This document shows, in pieces, positions 52,809-64,000 of a stretch of 64,000 nt of DNA (positions within the stretch are counted from its first letter, which is position 1; each line of letters starts with the position of its first letter). The notes beneath the pieces were generated by a model, which had not been told where the DNA came from, ran no database searches, and was given only the letters and a program-made list of their open reading frames with translations. Origin of the DNA: Sycobia sp. Sy_11 (taxonomy: Eukaryota; Arthropoda; Insecta; Hymenoptera; Epichrysomallidae); contig JACCIC010000022.1 of NCBI GenBank assembly GCA_018907035.1, positions 2,518,501-2,582,500 on the forward strand. Reading direction: 5' to 3'. The position numbers were made by a program, and so were the translations under genes.

Positions 52809-52931
52809 ATGTCACTGACTATATATGTAACCGTGGTAGGAGCACGGCAGCAACATCGGGAAAGATTTCGAATCGCCAGCAGCGGCAGTAAACGACAGTG
52901 GCCACATGCACTCTTGAACGATGAGCAATGA
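52809..52931 (+). promoter_or_regulatory. Upstream ORF overlapping the MOCS2A start
   Basis: An ATG at 52809 (AAA before it) opens a 40-codon frame out of phase with MOCS2A. It ends at TGA 52929..52931, just inside the MOCS2A coding sequence. If it is on the mature mRNA, ribosomes would have to scan past it or reinitiate, which matters in a bicistronic message. It may instead be upstream of the real transcription start or inside a 5' intron. Confidence 0.35.
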
Positions 52932-53312
52932 TAAATGTAGCAGCGCACGTGTTAAAGTTCTGTTTTTCGCCAAAGCACGTGAATTAGCTGGTCTCAAGGA
53001 GACGAAATTTACCACCCCGGCTGTCGTTACTTCCACGGAACTGAAAATTCAGCTCGTTCAGCACTTCAATTTGGAGAGTATACGCGACGTCTTGATTCTT
53101 GCTATAAACGAAGAATTTGTCGAACCTGATATTCGACTTTATCTATCTGAAAACGACGAAATCGCCATTATTCCACCACTCAGTGGAGGTAATTCTAATT
53201 ATTTACTTCCATTTGAATATTAGATAAATTTTTTTTACATGATAAAGGAATATTTTTATTTTACGATATTTTTGTAATTATTATATGTATTAAAATCGAT
53301 TGTTTAGGATAA
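52921..53312 (+). CDS. Mocs2A: Molybdopterin synthase sulfur carrier subunit (MOCS2A, MoaD-like)
   Basis: Exons 52921..53188 and 53308..53312 give a 90-residue protein. MOCS2A is the small subunit of cytosolic molybdopterin synthase. It has a ubiquitin-like fold and carries sulfur as a thiocarboxylate on its C-terminal glycine, for conversion of cyclic pyranopterin monophosphate to molybdopterin. Seen here: an early VKVLFFAKARELAG strand/helix typical of MoaD, and a C-terminal PPLSGG. The genomic frame runs on past Gly-Gly, but a donor at 53189 (GAG|gtaatt) and acceptor at 53307 (tttag|GATAA) place the stop exactly after GG, as the family requires. The start ATG has A at -3. The MOCS2B frame begins one base after the stop on the same spliced transcript. 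An upstream ORF (52809..52931) overlaps the start. Length is close to that of animal homologues. Identification is firm; the 5' end of the transcript is not defined. Confidence 0.93.
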
Positions 53313-53313
53313 A

Positions 53314-55694
53314 ATGGCAAACACAAAGGATTTCGTAGTTTTGCAATCAACAAAGCTTGACATTAATTACATTATAGAAATTGTTGCTTCTTCTGCTTGT
53401 GGGGCTATATCTACTTTTATTGGCACTACTAGAGACAATTTCAACAAAAAAAAGGTATTGAGATTTTATATTTAGATTTTTTATTAATAAATGAAGTCTC
53501 AGATAGATAAGTAATCAAGTGTAATCAATAGACTTTTAAGTAAATTAAGATTTTGTTAATAAGATAAGATAAAATTTCTTTGAAGATAAAGTTTTCATCA
53601 TTCTAATTCAAACAAATGATTGTTTTATATTTTGGTTTTCAATGAGGATGTAGCTTAAATATAAAAAAAAATTAATGTGAAAAATTTACTCTTTTTTTCT
53701 TTTAAATAAATACAAGAATATTATTTATAATTATTTATTTTTTAATGAATTTACATATTAACAATATTTTAATATGTATATATTTTAATACAGGTTGTCA
53801 AATTAGAGTATGAAGCTTATGAACCTATGGCTATTAAAGAAATAAATGCTTTATGTCAAAAAATACGTTCAAAGTGGAGTGTTGAAAAAATAGCAATATA
53901 TCACCGCTTAGGAGAAGTTCCTGTCACAGAAGCAAGTATTGTGATTGCAATTTCTTCAGTCCACAGACAAGAATCTTTGCAAGCTGTACAATTTACTATA
54001 GATGCTATAAAAGCTTCTGTACCTATATGGAAAAAAGAAATTTATGAAGATGCTGAATCACAATGGAAAGAGAATAAAGAATGTTTTTGGGTAGCAAGTA
54101 AATAAATATATTTGATATTATGAAAAGAAAACTATCATAGATACATATTTAGTTAATTTGTTACAATTAATTGCATGTTATTTAGTTTTTTAATTCATGA
54201 GCAATAGAATATGCATACAAAATTATTGTTATTAACTATTGTTATAATCATTTATTTATGTCAAGAGATATCAAAATACAATTTCTATAAATCATAATAT
54301 TTTTTCATATTTTTTTTAGTTACTAGAGAATCAATAAATGTTTTTATTAAATAAATTGTAATTATATTTCAAACCTTTCCAATTTTTCCCATTTTTGTTT
54401 AGATGACACAAAGTTAACAAAGATCAAAGAAGAAGAGGAACATCATATTTTAAAAGATGACAGAATTAATGCTGTTTTATACGATGTAAAAATAGATATT
54501 AATAATGTTTGTGAAACTGTAGAGGTCAAATCAGAACTAGAACATCATAATAATGGTCGTTTAAGTCAAAGCAATGATGAAAATGATCAGGTAGGCTTTG
54601 TTATAGATCCTGATCAAATTCAAATTAAAGTCAGTGCTGAAGAACTTAACCGTAGAATAGAATCTTTTATTTTGCGTAAACGGGAACAAGTAAATATGGT
54701 GAATGTTCAAGAATTCTGTACATATAGGTAAAATAAATTATTAACAAAATATTTGAATTATAATTGTACAGTATCTTTACTTATACATATTATTTCTAAA
54801 TAGTGGTGACATCCAAGAAGATGATGAAGATAAGTCATGTGTTTGTGCCAGAGTTAATGCAATGTTAATGAGACATAAAGATTCTAAAAGCCATATAAAA
54901 AGTAATTTTATATTTTAATAATAAAATATTTTTGTTCCATAGTCTAAAATTTTACAATTTAATATACAGTTCACAGAGTATATAATCAATGGAAGCATCA
55001 AAATATTCAACAGACCCCTTCAGATGAACTAAGTAATTATCCAGCAGCTCTTGAAGAAAGATTATCCACAACAGAAAAACTTTTAGGAATGAATAAACCA
55101 GTACCACAAAACATTTATGAAAGAATTAAGAAGATGGAAGATCGTCTTTCATTGTTGGAAAGTATTTCTCCGGAATATAAAGATTTTTGGGTAAGTTTTA
55201 GTTCAGAAAAAAATTTATCATTTTATTGAAAAGTATTAATATATAATTATAAAATCTTTTAGGCTATTGATGACTGTGATAGTGTTAAAAGTTTTGACGA
55301 TAAGCTGGATATAAATTTTGATATGAATAAACCAATTCGAAAAAGGGTAAGTTCATCAGATGATAAATATTTTTAGATAATTGATAGAAAAAATGTATTT
55401 TCTTTATTTTTTGGTATATAAATCTAATAAACAGTGGAAAATTGACCAGCGGATAAATGAACGTTTTTTATTGCAATGGATATTCTCATCTTATGAAAGT
55501 TTTCCCTTTTTAATTTTTAGAAAAGATAAAAATAATTGATCAACCAATAAAAGTTGTAATATTTATTTATAAAATGATTGTATTATATGTATGTATTATA
55601 TATATAAATTTATACTTTTTAGACTTATTCTTCAGCTGAACTTGATTCAAAACTACATGAGTTAGAAGATAGGTATGGCAAGAAAGTTAAATAA
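53314..55694 (+). CDS. Mocs2B: Molybdopterin synthase catalytic subunit fused to MBIP-like ATAC region (MOCS2B/MoaE-MBIP)
   Basis: Seven exons, 53314..53454, 53794..54097, 54403..54727, 54804..54901, 54970..55190, 55263..55346 and 55623..55694, all with GT-AG borders and compatible phases, give 414 residues. Residues 1-148 are Moa[19 protein letters not shown]104-R105, and the catalytic lysine region K120...PIWKKE (K127), ending ECFW. This half makes molybdopterin from cyclic pyranopterin monophosphate with thiocarboxylated MOCS2A. From about residue 149 the protein continues into an acidic, charged linker, then an MBIP-like C-terminus: coiled-coil heptads at about 315-330 and 336-355 ([16 protein letters not shown], then SPEY) and a terminal [14 protein letters not shown]. 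Known: Drosophila MoaE (CG10238) has this fusion and is an ATAC histone acetyltransferase subunit, and human MBIP is the separate counterpart. The ATG has A at -3 and G at +4. The MoaE half is very certain; the fusion rests on splice reading and family architecture. Confidence 0.9.
54098..54402 (+). other. Intron whose retention would yield stand-alone MOCS2B
   Basis: This 305-bp intron separates the MoaE half from the MBIP-like half. If it is not removed, the MoaE frame runs two codons further and stops at TAA 54103..54105, giving a 150-residue protein ending ECFWVASK, very like the natural end of free-standing animal MOCS2B. AATAAA hexamers lie near 54100 and 54332, inside the intron, so an early polyadenylated transcript is possible. 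This is inference; only RNA data can show whether both forms are made. Confidence 0.5.
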
Positions 55695-55750
55695 TGCTTC
55701 ATGGATAAAATTCATCACGCTGCACTGCAAATGCTTGTAACTTTAAGATT

Positions 55751-55841
55751 AATAAACTTTAATTATGTAGATATTGCACTATAAAAGGTATTTAGATAGG
55801 CAGCTATCACTAAGTTTATTTATATGATAAGTTTTAATAAA
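55751..55841 (+). terminator. MOCS2 polyadenylation signals
   Basis: AATAAA hexamers occur at 55751..55756 and 55836..55841, respectively 57 and 142 bases after the MOCS2B-MBIP stop codon. Either could define the transcript end. Confidence 0.5.
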
Positions 55842-57305
55842 CCAGAAAATTGATTTCTTATTATGATTTCAATGTATAAAATGTAAATATCAAGGGTATT
55901 TTTCAATAAATATAGTAAAGAACACAAATTTATTAAGATAAAAGAATGTATGATGAGAGTATATATACCATAACGATTATTAAAAGAATATATTTACTAT
56001 TTTATTAAAAAGTTATTATCGAAGTCATAAGTAAATAATATAACTGAAGAAAAAAGTTCAATGTAACATTTTAAAGAACTTTAAATTGAAAATTAAACTG
56101 TTTGTTTAAATCTTTATAAATATATTTAAAATAATATTTATTATTTTTTAATGTTGAAAGATATAATACTAGAAACAGAAATATATATAATGTGTTTTAG
56201 TTTAAATCATTATAAGCAATGTTATGGTAAACGTTGATATATTGATTCATATATTAATTGTCAAGACTAAAATTTGTGTACTAAATTTAGTAAAGACAGA
56301 ATTATCCTATTGAGCTAATTTAAGTTCATTAATTACTTAACATATTTATTTAAACGAGGATTAAATTTTAGATAATTTAAATATTGAATCATTAATCGCA
56401 TAATAAAAGTTTTCCTTTCAGTGATTTTATAATATTTATGTATAGATTATTTTGAAATAATTTAAAATAACATTTATTCAACTAGTGATAGTTTCCTACT
56501 GTATTTTCAATACCTAAAATATTGTATAGAAATTCTGACTTTATGCTTTTTAACTATTTAAATTTTGGATGTTTATGCATCTTTTATTCCTTGAAAACAT
56601 CGTTTATATACATATATTTTATGAATATTGAACTGATCAATACAGAATTGATAAATTTATTTTAATATATTCAATATAGATAGAGATTGAGTTCAAAATG
56701 TAAAATGTATATAATGTTCATACGAAGAGCAGTAATATTTATTTTTTCTAATTTTTTGTGTATATACATATTACTTATACAATTTGCATATCAGTTATAA
56801 GTAAAGAAAAAAAAATATAATATAAATATGGATAAGTTTCTTAGTTTTAAAAATGTATAATTTTATAATAAATTTTATATTTTCATAAATAAAAGAAATT
56901 ATAGCTTTTTATAGTACCATTTATCGAAATAAATTAATTAAAAAATAAAGAAATTAAAATATTTGTATAAAATATTCCAAGATAATTATAATTTAAGTTT
57001 GCATTCTATTGCCTTCTAGCTTTAAGCACATGCTGAATAATTTAAAAAATTTTAGTATTTGTGTTAAATAATAGTATAATTTTTAAATTTCATATTAGAT
57101 ATATATTAGAAAAAATGATAATATTGATTATCTATATTTATGAAATAAAATGATATATTAAATTTATAGCACCAACATTTATGTATTTTGTCAAAACTTT
57201 CAAATCCTACTTCATTTATTTCGTGAATATACTTTGATCGTACCATTGATATCAAACAGTTTGTTTATGGAGTAGACTGATTAGACTCTATATCTTGACA
57301 CACAA

Positions 57306-57324
57306 TCGCGCGCGCGCACGCACG

Positions 57325-57370
<46 letters not shown>
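57306..57370. repeat. Compound (CG)(CACG)(CA)n(TA)n microsatellite
   Basis: Runs of alternating purine-pyrimidine sequence with graded composition, a candidate for Z-DNA formation. Confidence 0.92.
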
Positions 57371-57886
57371 ATATACACAACGATATAACTAAACATAATG
57401 TGGGCAGACAGGTATTACTAGATAGTTGACAAAATTTTATATGATTCTATAAAACTCAAGATATAATTTTTCTGCTTACGGGTTTCATTTTTAGAATGTA
57501 TAAAAAATGTATACAGCTCATTCTAGACTTTACTTTAAAAAAACTTTGTTTATATTTAATCGAATGTTAAAGAAATATATTTTCAAATTTATAAAATTGT
57601 TATGTTAACGATGAAATATCATTTAAACCATCGCTATTAAATTTTTTAAATAGTATTTTGAAACATGTAAGATGTTTTGTAATAATACTTATTATTTTCA
57701 CAAAAATATGTTAACATTTTACGCAATATCACACTATATTAATTTAGTAATACACTTCACTAGAAATAATTACCAGAAAAAATAAAACTAGAATAGTAAT
57801 AATAAAAAAAAACCGTAATAGTATAAATTATCTCATCATATCATCACGGAAAGATTCTGAAAGTTTTCCAAAAATAATTTTCATAT

Positions 57887-57888
<2 letters not shown>

Positions 57889-57966
<78 letters not shown>
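57889..57966. repeat. (CT)n microsatellite
   Basis: About 78 bases of uninterrupted CT. The minus-strand open frame here is the Arg-Glu shadow of this repeat. Confidence 0.95.
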
Positions 57967-57976
<10 letters not shown>

Positions 57977-60434
57977 GCACCATACAACAACGTGGAAACA
58001 AGAACTTTATTGGGTTTATATGTAATATTATTTGTAATAAAGATTGAATTCGGGATATAGCATCCAGTCATGTTAGTTATTTCAAAATCAAAGCATATTG
58101 TAAGATTTGCGCATCCCGTGGCCTTAAATGCTTCACACACAGAGTTCTTTATAGTTTTGCAATGTTTTATATAATGGTTCCAAATGAAAAAAAAGTATTT
58201 ATTAATATAAATTAATGGACACCTTGAGTACAGGAGGTATTCTCATGGTAATTGATACGTAGATAATATTTATAAATTAAGTCAATAAAAAATATGTATA
58301 TTTACATAAACTAAAATGCTGCACTGATTGGGGCAGGGGGGAGGGGGTGAATATCCAGCGAGTTAGGGTGGCTGAAAGTAACCGAAGTTCATAACTTTTA
58401 CGCGATATAGCAAAAAAAATTTGGATTATTTTTTCGGAATCCTTGCGTCTATTCGTTATGATTATATGACAATTTTACTTTGAAATTTTATATTTTTACA
58501 AAATGATCATTGATATCGTGTATCATATAGGTCACTTGATGAAATTTGTACATTTTTATGCAAAAGTACATAGAAGATTTGTGTATTTGCAACGCGTATA
58601 TGGTAATTCGATAAGAAAATTTGTATACAACAAGACCGTTGCAAACTCAATGTCCAATTTACCTTTGTAATTTTTTAGTTAAAAGATTTTAAAATTTAGT
58701 AAATAAACAGTACTAAGCAAAAAACTATAACTCATACTTTTAAGTTACGCTAGTGCCGACTCCAAACTTCGCGTAGCGTTTTGAGGCCCCATTCAGCCGA
58801 GCACCGACTACAAAGCATGCAAACGACAATCAAAGTGATACGATGTAGATCATAATAAAACACCAGCTTTGATATAAATCTTCTAACTTTAAAACGAGTA
58901 TTTATGTATAATCCAATAGTTCCGTATCTGAACTTCAAGCAAAATTTCGGTTGCTTCCACCGTAATACTATTTTCAAATTATAGGCCACGTCCCTGTTTC
59001 ACTTCGAACAAAGTGCTATTTATTTTGAATAATAGTGCACCGAAACATTAAACTATTGTAAACTTTAGTTAATTAAGTCGAAGTTTAAGGTAAATTGATC
59101 GCACTGTGTCGAAATGAGAACGCCTTTAAAACTTTATAAAGAAAATTATGAAAATTTTAACAATGTAATATTTACATATAATATTATACTTTTTTGGTAA
59201 AAATTGACCTCGATAGCTCCTTTTATTTATCAATTTTTCATACCCTAATAATAATTTCAGGTATCGATGAATTTGGCTTCCATCTGCACTCGGCGAACCG
59301 TATTAAATAACGTTTCCAAATCACATATTACGTTTTTAGCTTTATTCTACCATTTTTCACGCAAGCCGGCTTAGCGCGGCACTTACTAACCCTTATATAT
59401 ATGCATTCGGGCGCCCTTTATTATTTCATATTGACGATCACTCCCCTGGTCATGATTCCGGTCTTTGCTAAAAATACAATCTTCGAACAAGCTGCAAGCG
59501 GTGCGTGTATAAGCAGTACTACAATAAAACAAGATTTCGTAAATTTTCAGTCGCGACAGTATACTAATGTGTTGGGTCAATACCGAATGCAGCGCAGGCT
59601 CTCATACTCTCTCTCTCTCTCTCTCTTCCTCTCTTTTCCACCCTCTTCTCGCCTACCCTCTCTCTGTCTGGACACACTATATGATCACAGCCGTCAGGCT
59701 AAAGCTCCTCTGGTCACATTCATTATGTATGAGCTGCCCTTATCGCGATGTAAGCTCGTTTAACCCGACGTTGATAAAGCTCTCTTGCGCCTCGACGGCG
59801 CCCACGAACGGCAACGACGACGACCACGGCACAACGGCGAGGCCCGCTTAATATCTTATACATGCTCACCTGACGATTTAACTTGTGCACGGGCTTCTCC
59901 GTTGCGCGTAATGCATAGGTACATAGGTAGATACGAATGATTTGGAGCCGAGCGCGCGTGTATACACATGTGACGGAACTTGGACAATTACAGCAATAAG
60001 GCTTCGCGCACGTGGTTCTTAATTTTTTACAATTAAATTAAAAAATTTTAAATTAAATCGAATTTATTTAATAAAAAGATTGAGAAAGGAAGCAAACTCA
60101 TCCCTTTTAATTCCATAGGGTTGAAATTTCGGAAAACTCAGAAATTGATTTTATATACGTATAATACCTGTCAGGACGCCTAAACTATCTCGTTTGAGAC
60201 TGAGCGAAAAGCCCCAACTATTCGAACAGTATCGTTACGCATGGGCCCCCTTTTTACACACTTGCGTCTTTCGATATTATAGGCACTAGTCTTGGGAATA
60301 GTGGTAACTTGTATCCTTTACTTTTTTATCAGCGTATTTTATAATATTTTTTCAAAGGGCTTAAATCTCCGTGGAACAACCCTCTTTTCAACTGCAGATA
60401 TTATTCTTTTTTATAGTCTTTGTGGTGCTCTGTT

Positions 60435-60581
60435 CTATTTTTTTCTGTAAAGTATATGCTTTTTCTCTAGCCACACGTTGATATCCTCTCTGAAACCAGT
60501 ACCATTTTGCCGTAAAAACGCTATGTTGTTCGGTCCACCTGTATCTTCGATCGAGTCTGTGGCTTCAATATTCTCATTCAT
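60435..60581 (-). CDS. Short coding-like ORF, unassigned
   Basis: The minus strand has a 48-codon frame from ATG 60581 to TAG 60435, with a protein-like composition (MNENIEATDSIEDTGG..., then FLRQNGTGFREDINVW) unlike the low-complexity frames around it. Homology-like sequence seems to continue downstream in broken frames to about 60200. I do not recognise the family. A relic of a transposase or other domesticated gene is possible, as is chance. Confidence 0.22.
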   Translation of the reverse strand: MNENIEATDSIEDTGGPNNIAFLRQNGTGFREDINVWLEKKHILYRKK

Positions 60582-62185
60582 ATAGCAAGAAGAAACATAC
60601 ATACTCTTTGTTTCTATGTTATTATACTCCGATGCGCCTTATGTATGACTACGTGATTGCTGTTTGTGTACAGATCACTCACTTTATATGTTTTGTATCT
60701 TTTGCAGGCAGTCATTTGTACAGTCTACTTAAAAACTTATATGGTATGTACAAGTTTAAAGTGTTTGTGAATGCTAAGTCTACCGTTGAAATATTCTCTA
60801 CGAGAATGTCGCGCATTGATGTCTGATTTTTTACTACTCCATTCTCTAGCCAACATATTAAAGTTACTCGATATTACCACTGATTATTATCCATGGTATT
60901 TATATTTTCTGAGAGGCGATTTAAGAGGCCTCTACAGTCAGCGATATTAAAAGGATCAGCAAATATAATATAAAGTCGAACCAAATATGCTTTATTCTGG
61001 TCAATACGTAACCATCTTCTAGATATTCTGTCATTTTTTGCCAGCCTGTCTTTCTAATATCCAGATAGTTATACTTTTTAAATTTTATTTCGCACTGATA
61101 TATTCTCACTAATGGATGAGTAATGTGAGAACTGAAATATCAATACTTTCTTTCCTTGTTTATCTCATGCAATAAGAATACCCTACATTCGGATACCAGG
61201 TTTGAACAAAACTTTTATGCCTTAGTTCTTGATTTCTAAATAGTTATTTCCTTCACCAGCTAGCTTAACGTTCAAAATTTTCTTTGTTATTTTGTTACAT
61301 TAAAATTTCTATTTTTTTATGCTTTTGGGCATGACTTTACTAAGTATCAATCTAAAGAAATGAAAAACTGAAAATTTATAAGTCAACACATATTCAACAA
61401 AAGTATTAAAAAATATTCTTTAGTTAAAAAAAAAATTTCATTTTCTATACAATACTTCATTAATTATGAATTTACAAATACGGTTTGAAGAAGTTAGCGA
61501 ATCGAGGCTGACTAAACGCTTTAAATAACCAAATTTCAATTTTGTTTCTTTATCTCATTGTCATAAAAAGGAGAGTGGGATAAAAATTAAAACAATTCAA
61601 TGTACTTGATGATTAAATGACGATTTTTTAAACTAAAATGTAAACTCCCATATACAAGAAAGAATAAAATTGAATTATACATGTGTCGAAAAATTCGCAT
61701 CGTTTTATTTCCAGATTTTTTCCAATACGGTTGGTTGTATATGCAAGAAGACATACCATTAAACACGCATGATCATTTTAATTATACATCATTTCAACTC
61801 TTTCCACAGATTCAATAACTTAATTTTATGATTATATTCTATATCCTTCAGTAGTTATATTAGTAAGTTTTCTATGGCTTAAAAAACTATTTCTTTCCTT
61901 CGCCAGTATTTTCTTCTATATATGTATATATATAGATTTATTAAATTTAAAAACGAATATCAACGTTGAACTGCTAAGACGTGTATTTAATTACCATAAA
62001 ATAACTCAAAAAATAAATTATTGATAACTTAAATTTTAAATCAACATGAGACGACTTATTTTTAACATATCATTTAATTTAATTTACCAATAATCATTCA
62101 TTATTATATATAGGCAATTGCACACGTACAACCGTAAATGAATATATATTATAAGGAAAAAATCTTCAACATTTTTAATTCTTTA

Positions 62186-62187
62186 AT

Positions 62188-62220
<33 letters not shown>

Positions 62221-62227
62221 AATAATT
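62186..62227. repeat. (AAC)n microsatellite
   Basis: About 11 AAC units followed by AAT units. Confidence 0.92.
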
Positions 62228-64000
62228 CTGAGAGTAATATGGACGGAAGTATCTCCACAAATATGTAAATTTCTATTTATATTACTTTCTGTACTAAAAT
62301 GAGTTACACTCCCTAGTATATCTTCAAAGTGCGGTAAAAGAAGTCGTTTTGACCCCTTGCCAAGGTTTTATAGAAATATAGTTATAGAGAATACACAACT
62401 GGGAAGAAACGTAAAAAATTATAAATCTTAAATCATAGAACAGCTGCAAAACATACTAACAAAAATATTTTTTAATTCTCTGCCACACTTTATATCTCAG
62501 AATTTTTCATCCTCAATACTATAAAATATTATGTGTAGTTGTATATTATATAAATATATATGGTGTATCATTTTGACGCCTCAATGTTACATTGCAACAT
62601 AAAGTACATGTTGTTTTTTAATTCCTTTATGGGAGTTAAATTAAAGAAACTAGTTATATAGTCGTTCCTCTTCGTACACTAAAACTGCAAAATCAATATT
62701 TGTAAAACAGCCTTTTACCAACACTTTTTCATTTTAATTTTAGTTTTAAAAACTTTATATTGATATTATTTTCGCATTTACTTTTTATATTTTACTAAAA
62801 GTTATCTTATATATTATACAATCAATAATCTATAATTTTTTCGGTGATTATATATACCAATTAAGAAATTTGCCTTTTGATCTTACAATCTTTTTAGAAA
62901 AAATATAAGAGAATCAAATGTTTATTAGTTTACTGTATAGAACAAATTAGACCAAATTAGAATTTCGATTTTAAAGTATAGTTTTATTTATATATTGTTT
63001 CTAAAAAGTTTGAACTGATACGAAAAATTTCAATTTAAAATTTACTATTTTCTGTTGGGATTTAGAAACAGACCGTGTCTGTCCAAAAAGTTTAATTATT
63101 ATTTAAAAAAAATACTATTATTTTTTTATCGGAATTTTTCGATTCATCTGCGTGTATACCCGAATTGCCAAGAAAAGTACTAAACATTAATATATATTTT
63201 TCTGTAAATTTTATATTTCGATGCGTGTTTTTGAAACATGCTTTCAATTATAAGATAAAATACCTGTATTCAGATGCTTTTAAAACTACAATGGTCTTTA
63301 AACCTTACTTTCATTACGAATATTTTGTTTTTTATTTTTTAATTGTACTATTTTCAAAAGTTACTTGGATCTTTTTACACTGTTTAAAAAAGTTAGATTA
63401 CAACTTACAAGAAAAATTGAATTAGTAAAGTAAAATAATTTCATTGTATAATACTCGTCGGAGCTTTTAGTTTTCCCTCTATACTCGGACGGAATTTTTA
63501 GATTTTTAATATTTATCATGCAACCTGAATTAAAAAAAAAACCATAATCTGAACATAAAATGGATTTTCATCATACAAAAGTAATAAATAGGTAATTAGT
63601 GGAAATGAAAAACATAAAATATCAGAAAACGCATATTTACAAACGTATGTCCGGCTATGGAGCATATATTAAAATTAAAGGGATTTTAACTTGGACAAAA
63701 ATGGATAAAATCGTCCGAGTATTAATGCTAACATAAAAAAATAGAACCTATAGCCGGTCATCTAATTTTCAAGTAATTAACAATTTTAATCATTAACAAA
63801 AAGAATTTATTGAATATGCTATTATAATTTATATACACTTGAGTTTTAGTAAGAAATAATTTCTTAATGTTTCTTATTAACTTCAAAGGTTGTTATAAAT
63901 TGCACGGGAAATGACGACGATGCGAGTTCATTTATGGTTGCTATGCGATAATGATAGTATATCATAATAATCAAAGTCATTTTAATATGATTACTGAAAT

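Larger units (their letters stand above)
55850..64000. other. AT-rich intergenic downstream of MOCS2
   Basis: CT (57889), CA/TA (57306) and AAC (62186) microsatellites, a GC-richer patch with CT repeat at 59600-59850, and the unassigned frame at 60435..60581. Otherwise nothing recognised. Confidence 0.55.

Noticed and set aside
53189..53223. Unspliced extension of MOCS2A past Gly-Gly (ten more residues)
   Set aside because: The family needs a free C-terminal Gly-Gly, and a good donor and acceptor restore exactly that.

Overview
The window is insect nuclear DNA, most likely from a hymenopteran and plausibly a parasitoid (chalcid-type) wasp. The grounds are two spliced animal genes with short GT-AG introns, very AT-rich intergenic DNA full of (TA)n microsatellites, degenerate insect-type mariner, LOA-like and R1-like elements, and an ankyrin gene whose C-terminus looks like a PRANC domain, a combination known from parasitoid wasps. 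The species cannot be named from sequence alone.

Layout. 1-3.5 kb: AT-rich DNA with a small foldback-like repeat. 3.5-4.9 kb: a CpG-rich block carrying a candidate first coding exon on the minus strand that would splice leftwards. 10.9-13.4 kb: an internally deleted non-LTR retrotransposon with exact 13-bp target-site duplications. 16.8-22.3 kb: a transposon graveyard (mariner with both terminal inverted repeats, a LOA/I-type LINE, an R1-type LINE). 23-38 kb: mostly AT-rich DNA with several foldback repeats and a CpG-rich block at 30.2-30.9 kb. 38.9-40.7 kb: a CpG-rich, microsatellite-dense block with strong palindromes. 42.4-46.9 kb: a three-exon ankyrin/PRANC-like gene (741 aa). 52.8-55.8 kb: the MOCS2 locus, with molybdopterin synthase small subunit, then the large subunit fused in frame to an MBIP-like ATAC-complex region. 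56-64 kb: AT-rich DNA with no recognised gene.

How the genes work together. The two MOCS2 reading frames lie on one inferred spliced transcript (TAA, one base, ATG) and encode both subunits of molybdopterin synthase. The second frame continues by splicing into an MBIP-like coiled-coil region, the architecture known for Drosophila MoaE (CG10238), a subunit of the ATAC histone acetyltransferase complex. The ankyrin/PRANC-like gene has no evident functional link to it. Its exons 2 and 3 are extremely GC-rich, in sharp contrast with its own first exon, its introns and the MOCS2 exons.

All exon boundaries were read by eye from splice consensus and frame. No alignment, domain search or transcript data were available.
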